Positions 1 to 5,415 of a DNA stretch of 7,533 nucleotides are shown here, in pieces. The notes beneath the pieces were generated by a model. It did no database searches, was not told where the DNA came from, and worked only from the letters and a program-made list of their open reading frames with translations. Both the position numbers and the translations under genes were made by a program. Source of the DNA: Actinomycetota bacterium (lineage in GTDB: Bacteria; Actinomycetota; Thermoleophilia; UBA2241); NCBI GenBank assembly GCA_003132645.1, contig PKYM01000197.1:2874-10406 (forward strand). Reading direction: 5' to 3'. Numbering within the stretch: position 1 is the stretch's first letter; every line of letters begins with the position of its first letter.

Positions 1-57
1 GGGCTGGACGGGTATCTGGAGGCTGTCGACAGGCTCGCGGAGGTGGTGGGCCCATGA
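1..57 (+). CDS. aroQ: C-terminal end of an upstream gene, probably type II 3-dehydroquinate dehydratase (partial)
   Basis: Frame 1 is open from the first base and reads GLDGYLEAVDRLAEVVGP before a TGA at 55-57. Only 18 residues are visible, so identity rests on two weak points. A Gly-x-x-Gly-Tyr segment followed by an Ala/Leu-rich helix is how many type II dehydroquinases (AroQ) end. The neighbours (Xaa-Pro peptidase, then efp) are those that follow aroQ in Bacillus subtilis and many other bacteria. AroQ would dehydrate 3-dehydroquinate to 3-dehydroshikimate in the shikimate pathway. Its stop overlaps the next start (ATGA, 54-57), which suggests translational coupling. The sequence before base 1 would settle the call. 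Confidence 0.5.
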   Translation, partial: GLDGYLEAVDRLAEVVGP

Positions 58-1142
58 ACGAACGTCTCGCCGCGCTGCGCCGGCTGCTTGTCGCCCGTAA
101 GGTGGATGCCGCCCTCGTCAGCGACAGTGCCGACATCAGGTACCTGTCGGGTTTTCGTGGTGATGACGCGATCCTCGTGGTGAGCGCCGATCAGGCGCTT
201 ATCTGCGGCGACTCGCGGTTCTGGGCCCAGATCGAAGCCGAGGCGGCCGGCTTCACGCTCGTCAAGAGCGAGGGCGGCGACGTCCTGCCGGCCGACGCCC
301 TCGCGGCCTGGGCGGCGCTGGACGGTCGCGACGAGCGCGAACGCTCGCTGGGCTTTCAAGGCGCGGTCGTATCGTATGCGGGCTACCGGCGGTTGCGCGG
401 CCGCTTCGCCGGCCGTCTGCGCGACCTGGGTGAGGCGCTGAGTGCGCTGCGCGAAGTGAAAGACGCGGCCGAGCTGCGGCTCATGAAGACCGCGGCGGCG
501 CTCGCCGACGCCGCCCTCGAGACGGTGGTCGCCGAGGGCCTGCTGGGCCGCAACGAAGCCGAGATCGCCTGGGCCGTAGAACAGGCGCTGCGCGCCGCCG
601 GCGCCGAAGCTCCCGCCTTTCCGACCATCGTGGCGGCCGGGCCGCACGGCGCCTTGCCCCACGCCATCCCCGGCGACCGGGTCGTTGGCGACGGCGACCT
701 GGTGGTGATCGACATGGGGGCGCGGCTCGACGGTTACCACAGCGACATCACGCGCACCTTCGGCGTCGGGCGGCTCGACGCCGATCAGCGCGCCGTCTAC
801 GAGATCGTCCTGCAGGCGCAGCTCGCGGGGCTCGAGGCGGCGCGCGGCGGCGTGGCTGCCCGCGCGGTCGATGCCGCCGCGCGCGACGTGATCGAGACGG
901 CCGGCTACGGCGAGCACTTCGGCCACGGCACGGGCCACGGTGTCGGGCTCGAGATCCACGAAGGCCCGCGGGTCGGCCGGCGCAGCCGCGACCGGCTGCG
1001 TCCAGGCATGGTCGTCACGGTCGAGCCCGGCATCTATCTCGAAGGCCGCTTCGGCGTGCGCATCGAGGACACGCTGGTGGTCACCGCCGACGGCTGCGAG
1101 CGGCTCACCCTGTTTCCAAAGGAGCTGCGCATCGTCGGGTAG
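54..1142 (+). CDS. M24 family Xaa-Pro aminopeptidase / dipeptidase
   Basis: A cytosolic dinuclear-metal peptidase of 362 residues that should cleave next to proline (Xaa-Pro aminopeptidase or prolidase type). Residues 1-128 form the creatinase-like N-terminal domain and about 135-362 the pita-bread catalytic domain. The metal ligands are all visible: D220 in VVIDMG, D231 in HSDITRTF, H295 in HGTGHGVG, E324 in VEPGIY and E338 in RIEDT. H203, H291 and H302 fit the substrate-side histidines. The spacing and the length, about 350-360 residues, are normal for the family. The ATG at 54 has GGAGGT at 39-44, nine bases upstream, and overlaps the previous stop. It matches yqhT of B. subtilis in position, just before efp. 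Sequence alone does not separate PepP-type from PepQ-type specificity, so no symbol is given. No signal peptide is seen. Confidence 0.93.
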   Translation: MNERLAALRRLLVARKVDAALVSDSADIRYLSGFRGDDAILVVSADQALICGDSRFWAQIEAEAAGFTLVKSEGGDVLPADALAAWAALDGRDERERSLGFQGAVVSYAGYRRLRGRFAGRLRDLGEALSALREVKDAAELRLMKTAAALADAALETVVAEGLLGRNEAEIAWAVEQALRAAGAEAPAFPTIVAAGPHGALPHAIPGDRVVGDGDLVVIDMGARLDGYHSDITRTFGVGRLDADQRAVYEIVLQAQLAGLEAARGGVAARAVDAAARDVIETAGYGEHFGHGTGHGVGLEIHEGPRVGRRSRDRLRPGMVVTVEPGIYLEGRFGVRIEDTLVVTADGCERLTLFPKELRIVG

Positions 1143-1182
1143 GAGCGTCGCCGCATCGCCTCTTGCGTGCCTGCCTTTCGTG

Positions 1183-1188
1183 TATCAT
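1183..1188 (+). promoter_or_regulatory. Possible -10 element for efp (weak)
   Basis: TATCAT at 1183-1188 matches four of six bases of a TATAAT box in an otherwise GC-rich gap. A start about seven bases downstream, near 1195, would give a leader of about 70 bases before the efp ATG. The nearest -35-like string, TTGCGT at 1163-1168, is only 14 bases away, which is too close for a standard sigma-70-type promoter. It is therefore a candidate only. Confidence 0.3.
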
Positions 1189-1198
1189 GGTGTGCCGA

Positions 1199-1250
1199 CT
1201 CGGGAGAAGGCTCGCAGGTGAGCCGCCCGGAGCGCATATCCCGACCCGAG
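1199..1250 (+). promoter_or_regulatory. Foldable leader upstream of efp
   Basis: Two nested inverted repeats fill most of the efp leader. The outer stem pairs CTCGGG (1199-1204) with CCCGAG (1245-1250). Inside it, GGCTC (1209-1213) pairs with GAGCC (1220-1224) around a six-base loop. The ribosome-binding region AAAGAGAG (1253-1260) begins just after the outer stem. No T-run follows, so it is not an intrinsic terminator, and it matches no riboswitch class that I recognise. A role in efp translation is possible but is inference. Confidence 0.35.
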
Positions 1251-1264
1251 CTAAAGAGAGCCTC

Positions 1265-1831
1265 ATGGCCGAAGTAGTGTCCACCAGTCAGTTCAACAAA
1301 GGTATGGCGATCGCGATCGACGGTGAGAACTTCACCATCGTCGAGTTTCAGCACGTCAAGCCGGGCAAAGGCGGCGCCTTCGTGCGCACCAGGGTCCGTA
1401 ACATCGCCACCGGAGCGGTCCTCGACAAGACCTTCCGTTCGGGCGAGAAGTTCGACCGCATCCACACGCAGTCGCAGACCATGACGTACCTGTACTCGAC
1501 CGACGACGAGGTCGTGCTCATGGACCCCGAGACCTTCGAGCAGGTCACGGTGAGCCCGGAGACGGCCCGCCAGGCGCTCGACTGGGTGGTCGAAAACCAG
1601 CAGGTCCAGCTACTCTCGCTGGACGGCGTGCCGGCCAGCGTCGAGGCGCCCAATCACGTGGAGCTGGCCATCACCCAGACCGACCCAGGCCTGCGCGGCG
1701 ATACCGCCCAGGGAGGCACCAAGCCGGCCACCCTCGAGACGGGGGTCATGATCCAGGTGCCGCTGTTCATCGAGGAAGGCGAGCTCGTGCGGGTCGACAC
1801 GCGCACCGGCAGCTACATCACGCGCGTCTAG
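1265..1831 (+). CDS. efp: Translation elongation factor P
   Basis: EF-P binds the ribosome between the P and E sites and relieves stalling at polyproline stretches. The product is 188 residues, the usual length, with a KOW-like N-terminal domain (about 1-65) and two OB-fold domains, ending in the typical TRTGSYITRV. The tip of the domain I loop reads KPGKGGAF, with K35 where many bacteria carry a modified lysine. A lysine rather than arginine excludes EarP-type rhamnosylation. The start is the ATG at 1265, because MAEVVSTSQF is the family N-terminus. The frame stays open back to TTG 1163, but those 34 extra codons have no counterpart in EF-P. The Shine-Dalgarno is weak (AAAGAGAG, 1253-1260). 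The Xaa-Pro peptidase gene upstream is a frequent neighbour. A separate promoter and a structured leader are possible in the 122-base gap. Confidence 0.97.
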   Translation: MAEVVSTSQFNKGMAIAIDGENFTIVEFQHVKPGKGGAFVRTRVRNIATGAVLDKTFRSGEKFDRIHTQSQTMTYLYSTDDEVVLMDPETFEQVTVSPETARQALDWVVENQQVQLLSLDGVPASVEAPNHVELAITQTDPGLRGDTAQGGTKPATLETGVMIQVPLFIEEGELVRVDTRTGSYITRV

Positions 1832-1867
1832 CGTCGGGCGAGGCCAAGGGGAGCAGGGAGAGGCGTT

Positions 1868-3715
1868 TTGCGAGCGAGGCGCATCGGCATCACCGACACC
1901 ACCCTGCGCGACGCCCACCAGTCGCTGTGGGCCACGCGCATGCGCACCTCCGAGATGCTGCCCGTCATCGAGCTGCTCGACGAGATCGGCTTTCACTCGC
2001 TCGAATGCTGGGGCGGGGCCACCTTCGACGCCTGCCTGCGGTTCCTGGACGAAGACCCCTGGGAGCGCCTGCGCGTTCTCAGAAACCACGTCCATCGCAC
2101 GCCGCTGCAGATGCTGTTGCGCGGTCAGAACCTGGTCGGCTACCGGCACTACGGCGACGACATCGTGCGCCGCTTCGTCACCAAGGCGGCCGAAAACGGC
2201 ATCGACGTGTTCCGTGTCTTCGACGCTCTGAACGACACCCGCAACTTCGAGACCGCGGCGGCGGCGATCAAGGAGACAGGCAAGCACTTCCAGGCGGCCG
2301 TCGTCTACACGATCTCGCCGGTGCACTCGCTCGACCACTACATCGAGGTCGCCCGGCGACTCGTCGACATGGGCGCCGACTCCCTGTGCATCAAGGACAT
2401 GGCGGCGCTGCTCTCTCCGTTCTACGCCGAGCAGCTCATCACCCGGCTCAAGAGCGAGTTCGCGGTCCCCATCCAGCTGCACTGCCACTACATCGGCGGG
2501 CTCGCCCCGATGACCTACCTCAAGGCGATCGAGGCCGGCGTCGACGTCATCGACACCGCCACCGTGCCGATGGCCTTCGGCAACTCGCAGCCGGCCACCG
2601 AGATGGTGGTGACCGCCCTGATCGGCACGCCGTACGACTCCGAGCTCGACCTCGAAAAGCTGTTCACCATCGCCAAGTACTTCGAGCGGGTGCGTCTCGA
2701 AGGCGGTTGGGACCGCGGCGTCACCTCGCTCACCCACATGCAGGTCTACTCGCATCAGGTGCCGGGCGGGATGATCTCGAACCTCGAGGGCCAGCTCAAG
2801 GAGCAGAACGCCCTCGATCGCCTGCCCGAGGTTCTCGAAGAGATCCCCGTAGTGCGCGCCGAGGTCGGCTTTCCGCCGCTCGTCACGCCGATGTCGCAGA
2901 TCGTCGGCACGCAGGCGGTGCTCAACGTGCTCTCGGGCAAGCGCTGGCAGATCGTGCCCGACGAGATGAAAGCCTACCTGCGCGGCCGCTACGGCGCGGC
3001 GCCCGGACCCGTCTCGGCCGAGATCATCGAGCGGGTGCTGGGCGACGAACGACCCATATCGGTACGGCCGGCCGAACTCATCGACGAGACGCTCGACGAC
3101 TTTCGCGCCGAGGTCGGCGATCTGGCGCGCGCCGACGAGGACGTTCTGTCGTACGCCCTCTTTCCGCAAACGGCGCGCACCTACCTCGAGCGCCATCACC
3201 TCGGCCCAGAGCACGACGTGTTCGGCACCGACGTGCCCGCCTACCTCACCTCGCAGATGGAGACGGCCGTGAGCAAGGCCGGCGCCGACCGCGTCAAGGA
3301 CATCATCGCCATGGTCGAGGCAAGCGATCTGCAGGAGCTCATCCTCGAAGAGGGCGACGTACGCATCACGGTGCGCAAGACCGCCCCCGAGGCGTCGGTC
3401 GCGGACAACGGCACAGCCCCGGCGCCGGCGGCCGCGACCGGGCAGGCGCCCGGCCCGGGCGCCCAGAGCAACGGCTACCATCTGGTGCGCTCGCCGATGG
3501 TGGGCACCTTCTACCGCGCCTCGTCGCCTGCCATCCCGCCCTTTGTCGATGTCGGCGACGACGTCAGCACCGGCCAGACGCTCTGTATCCTCGAAGCCAT
3601 GAAGCTCATGAACGAGCTGGGCTCCGATGTGAGCGGCGTCGTGCGCGAGGTGCTGGCCGACAACGGCGCCGCGGTCGAGTACGGCCAGCCGCTGTTTGCC
3701 ATCGAACCCGTCTAG
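1868..3715 (+). CDS. Carboxyltransferase (OadA/PycB/5S type) fused to an AccB-type biotin carboxyl carrier protein
   Basis: A 615-residue fusion. Residues 1-470 are a PYC/OADA carboxyltransferase, a TIM barrel with the metal and catalytic residues visible: D15 and Q18 in TLRDAHQSL, the lysine K176 that is carbamylated in this family in LCIKDMA, and H205/H207 in LHCHYIGG. Such domains move CO2 between pyruvate/oxaloacetate and biotin. Residues 476-504 resemble the start of AccB (MVEASDLQELILEEGDVRI), 505-536 are an Ala/Pro/Gly linker, and 537-615 form the biotinyl domain with biotin on K579 of EAMKLM. That domain has the AccB signature SPMVGTFYR and a thumb segment (SSPAIPPF), unlike the simpler OadA/PycB domain. 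The start is TTG 1868: no other start codon follows the in-frame stop at 1829, and AGGGAG (1855-1860) lies seven bases upstream. It occupies the accB slot between efp and nusB. It could act as pyruvate carboxylase subunit B, a decarboxylase or transcarboxylase subunit, or the cell's BCCP. Confidence 0.88.
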   Translation: MRARRIGITDTTLRDAHQSLWATRMRTSEMLPVIELLDEIGFHSLECWGGATFDACLRFLDEDPWERLRVLRNHVHRTPLQMLLRGQNLVGYRHYGDDIVRRFVTKAAENGIDVFRVFDALNDTRNFETAAAAIKETGKHFQAAVVYTISPVHSLDHYIEVARRLVDMGADSLCIKDMAALLSPFYAEQLITRLKSEFAVPIQLHCHYIGGLAPMTYLKAIEAGVDVIDTATVPMAFGNSQPATEMVVTALIGTPYDSELDLEKLFTIAKYFERVRLEGGWDRGVTSLTHMQVYSHQVPGGMISNLEGQLKEQNALDRLPEVLEEIPVVRAEVGFPPLVTPMSQIVGTQAVLNVLSGKRWQIVPDEMKAYLRGRYGAAPGPVSAEIIERVLGDERPISVRPAELIDETLDDFRAEVGDLARADEDVLSYALFPQTARTYLERHHLGPEHDVFGTDVPAYLTSQMETAVSKAGADRVKDIIAMVEASDLQELILEEGDVRITVRKTAPEASVADNGTAPAPAAATGQAPGPGAQSNGYHLVRSPMVGTFYRASSPAIPPFVDVGDDVSTGQTLCILEAMKLMNELGSDVSGVVREVLADNGAAVEYGQPLFAIEPV

Positions 3716-3732
3716 GGCCGAGTCCGACGGCC
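3716..3732 (+). other. Small hairpin filling the gap before nusB
   Basis: The 17 bases between the fusion-gene stop (TAG, 3713-3715) and the nusB GTG (3733) form one perfect inverted repeat: GGCCG (3716-3720), a seven-base loop, CGGCC (3728-3732). It has no T-run and is too short for a convincing terminator. No Shine-Dalgarno sequence is present, so nusB may rely on coupled translation. Confidence 0.4.
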
Positions 3733-4182
3733 GTGACCGCTCGCAGACCGAGTCGCAAACAGGCGCGCCGCGATGCCGTGTTCGTGCTCTATCAGCGTGA
3801 GGTCACCGACCGTTCGCTCGAGGCGCTGCTGGCCGACCGTGCCGCCAGCGAAGGGTACGCTCCCGACGAGTTCACGGCGCGCAGTGTCGCGGGTGTGGTC
3901 GACAGTCAGCCCCGACTCGACGTCGAGCTCTCGGCGAACTCGCCGGCCTGGCCGCTGTCGCGCATCGCGCCGCTCGAACGCAGCATCCTGCGGCTCGCGC
4001 TCTGGGAGCTGCGCAGCGGCGAAACGCCGCCCGAGGTGGCCATCGACGAAGCTGTGCGCCTGGCAAAGCGCTATTCAACCGACGAGGCGGCGGGCCTGGT
4101 GAACGGCATACTCGCCGGGGCCCTGCGTACAGGCAAGCCCGGCGCGTCCGCCGGCGCCGACGAGAGCGGGGAGGCATTGTGA
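3733..4182 (+). CDS. nusB: Transcription antitermination protein NusB
   Basis: NusB pairs with NusE (ribosomal protein S10), binds boxA RNA and supports antitermination of rRNA operons. The 149-residue product is all-helical in style and of normal length. The N-terminus SRKQARRDAVFVLYQRE (residues 7-23) matches the family's basic RNA-binding start. The C-terminal half PLSRIAPLERSILRLALWEL (75-94), then PEVAIDEAVRLAKRYSTDEA (100-119) and GLVNGIL (121-127), are the conserved NusB helices. The last 18 residues form an Ala/Gly-rich tail. GTG 3733 is chosen because it keeps the full basic N-terminus and is the only start in frame between the upstream stop and GTG 3778. The frame is also open upstream through the previous gene, but only in Arg/Ala-rich shadow sequence. 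No good Shine-Dalgarno is visible. Its TGA overlaps the GTG of the next gene. Confidence 0.93.
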   Translation: MTARRPSRKQARRDAVFVLYQREVTDRSLEALLADRAASEGYAPDEFTARSVAGVVDSQPRLDVELSANSPAWPLSRIAPLERSILRLALWELRSGETPPEVAIDEAVRLAKRYSTDEAAGLVNGILAGALRTGKPGASAGADESGEAL

Positions 4183-4421
4183 GCGCGACCCGACCGGGTG
4201 CCGCGCGAGACGACCGCGCGCTCGCCCGGGTCCGCGAGATCGCCACCGAGCTGCGCGACCTTGAAGAGCGCGCCGGACAGGTGGGTTCCACCGACATCGA
4301 GATGAGCCTCTTCGAGCGTGCCGCGGAGCTCGCCGACGAGGCGGCGCGGCTGCTCGAAGACACCGGGAGGGCGACGTCAAGCTCGGGCCCAGTGTCGTCA
4401 AGCTCGGGCCCAGCGTCGTGA
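4179..4421 (+). CDS. xseB: Small helical protein, probable exodeoxyribonuclease VII small subunit (XseB-like)
   Basis: An 80-residue acidic helical protein. XseB is the small subunit of exonuclease VII, which degrades single-stranded DNA. The evidence is moderate: the pattern RVREIATELRDLE (18-30), a turn, then SLFERAAELADEAARLLED (43-61) resembles the two-helix hairpin of XseB (EEIVxxLE ... LxxYExGxxLxxxCxxxL). A short gene between nusB and ispA is also where xseB sits in B. subtilis. The linker between helices looks about six residues longer than usual, and no xseA lies next to it. The start GTG 4179 has a strong GGGGAGG (4168-4174) four bases upstream and overlaps the nusB stop. The last 14 residues, SSSGPVSSSSGPAS, come from a 21-base tandem repeat and are probably a late addition. 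It could instead be an unrelated coiled-coil protein. Confidence 0.55.
   Translation: MSATRPGAARDDRALARVREIATELRDLEERAGQVGSTDIEMSLFERAAELADEAARLLEDTGRATSSSGPVSSSSGPAS
4376..4417 (+). repeat. Two 21-base direct repeats at the xseB-like/ispA junction
   Basis: Two adjacent 21-base units, 4376-4396 and 4397-4417, each begin GTCAAGCTCGGGCCCAG and differ at one base (T4393 versus C4414). In the xseB-like frame they encode SSSGPVS and SSSGPAS. The total of 42 bases is a multiple of three. They end directly before the ispA GTG (4418). A GGGAGG (4365-4370) lies on their other side. Removing both units would place GGGAGG five bases before GTG and give the xseB-like gene an immediate TGA. Confidence 0.9.
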
Positions 4422-5341
4422 GCGAGGACGGCCGCTCTCGCGGCGAGGGCGCGGGGGCCGACGCAGGCGCCGCGACGCGCTACCCGGAACACCTCCGCGA
4501 GCTCGTCGAGCGCTACCTCGACGAGCTCGATTTCAGCGCGGCGCCGGCGGCGCTGCCGCTCGTCTCGGCGATGCGCTACTCGCTGCTGGCCGGCGGCAAA
4601 CGCATCCGTCCGGTGCTCAGCCTGGCCGTGGCTGAGCGGCTCGGCTGCCCGCCGGCGCGCGTACTGCCCTTCGCCGCCGCACTCGAGCTGATCCACACCT
4701 ATTCGCTGATCCACGACGATCTGCCGGCGATCGACGACGACAGCCTGCGGCGCGGCGTGCCCACCTGCCACGTCATGTTCGGCGAAGACATCGCCATCCT
4801 CGCCGGCGACGGGCTGTTCGCCGAGGCCTTCCGGCTGATCACCGACCGTCAGCAGGGAGACGCCGCGCTCGTCGTGGCGGCGCTGTCTGAGGTCGCCTGG
4901 GCGACCGGTGTGCAGGGCATGGTCGGCGGCCAGTACATGGACGTCGCCGCGACGGCCAGTCGCGACGACGAGCTGCGCCTGTTGCACTCGCTGAAGACGG
5001 GCCGTCTGATCGAGGCGGCGGTGGCCGGGGCGGCCATCCTCTGCGGGGTGTCGGGGGCGGCGCTCGAACCCTACCGCGCCTTCGCCCGCGAGATCGGGTT
5101 GCTCTTCCAGATCGTCGACGACATCCTCGATGTCGACGGCGAGACCGTCGAGCTGGGCAAGACCGCCGGCAAGGACGCCCGGCTCGACAAGACCACCTAC
5201 GTCTCGCGTTTCGGCCTCGACCGGGCGCGTGTGCTGGCGGCCGAAAGCCACGAGCGCGCCCAGGCGCGGCTGGCAGACCTCGGCGGCGACCCGGGCAGTC
5301 TCGCGGCCGTGTCCGACTACATCCGCCACCGGCGCTCGTAG
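4418..5341 (+). CDS. ispA: Short-chain (2E,6E)-farnesyl/geranylgeranyl diphosphate synthase
   Basis: A trans-prenyltransferase that condenses IPP with allylic diphosphates, most likely to farnesyl diphosphate. The length is 307 residues. Motifs in order: GGKRIRP (59-65, IPP binding), first Asp-rich motif D100-D-x4-D106 in DDLPAIDDDSLRRG, KTG (193-195), GQ (171-172), second Asp-rich motif D234-D-x-x-D238, and GKTAGKDARLDKTTYV near 247-262. The two-residue insertion in the first Asp-rich motif and the YSLIH before it match E. coli IspA, which favours C15, but C20 cannot be excluded. The first 20 residues are Gly/Ala/Asp-rich and probably disordered. GTG 4418 is the only usable start before the fold begins. 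It overlaps the upstream TGA, and its Shine-Dalgarno seems displaced by the repeats. It is followed by dxs, so precursor supply and chain building are adjacent. Confidence 0.95.
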   Translation: MSEDGRSRGEGAGADAGAATRYPEHLRELVERYLDELDFSAAPAALPLVSAMRYSLLAGGKRIRPVLSLAVAERLGCPPARVLPFAAALELIHTYSLIHDDLPAIDDDSLRRGVPTCHVMFGEDIAILAGDGLFAEAFRLITDRQQGDAALVVAALSEVAWATGVQGMVGGQYMDVAATASRDDELRLLHSLKTGRLIEAAVAGAAILCGVSGAALEPYRAFAREIGLLFQIVDDILDVDGETVELGKTAGKDARLDKTTYVSRFGLDRARVLAAESHERAQARLADLGGDPGSLAAVSDYIRHRRS

Positions 5342-5397
5342 CGGCCGCGCGCCGGGCTTAGCCGAACGCCGCCGTACGGTGTGGCTTCCGGGGGCGG

Positions 5398-5406
5398 TGG
5401 TATACT
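5398..5406 (+). promoter_or_regulatory. Extended -10 promoter for dxs
   Basis: TGGTATACT at 5398-5406 is a full extended -10 (TGn plus TATACT, five of six bases to TATAAT) and is the clearest AT-rich promoter-like site in the window. No good TTGACA-like -35 lies 16-18 bases upstream, which is usual for extended -10 promoters. Transcription should start near 5413, about three bases before the dxs ATG at 5416. A perfect 8-base palindrome, CCGTACGG, lies at 5372-5379 near the -35 position. Confidence 0.6.
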
Positions 5407-5415
5407 ACGAAACCA

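Noticed and set aside
1163..1264. A 34-codon N-terminal extension of EF-P from TTG 1163, or a shorter one from ATG 1187.
   Set aside because: Family members start at the MAEVVSTSQF equivalent. The extra residues match nothing and lie over the foldable leader.
1610..3481. A 623-codon open frame on the minus strand opposite the carboxyltransferase fusion.
   Set aside because: Its translation is rich in Arg, His, Asp, Gly and Val with no recognisable domain. It lies opposite a gene with intact family motifs, and long antisense frames are expected in GC-rich codon use.
1927..3732. The nusB frame stays open for about 600 codons upstream, suggesting a giant NusB fusion.
   Set aside because: The upstream part is Arg/Ala/His-rich shadow sequence of the carboxyltransferase gene. 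The NusB fold begins right after GTG 3733.
3773..4102. A 109-codon frame starting with ATG 3773 inside nusB.
   Set aside because: It is out of frame with the conserved NusB sequence and reads as Arg/Ser-rich shadow.
3872..5329. A 485-codon minus-strand frame across nusB, the xseB-like gene and ispA.
   Set aside because: It overlaps three genes with recognisable or positional support and shows low-complexity Arg/Ala/Ser content with no motif.
5342..5415. An intrinsic terminator between ispA and dxs.
   Set aside because: Only a five-base CCGCC/GGCGG pairing with a long loop is visible and no T-run follows. The gap is better explained as a promoter.
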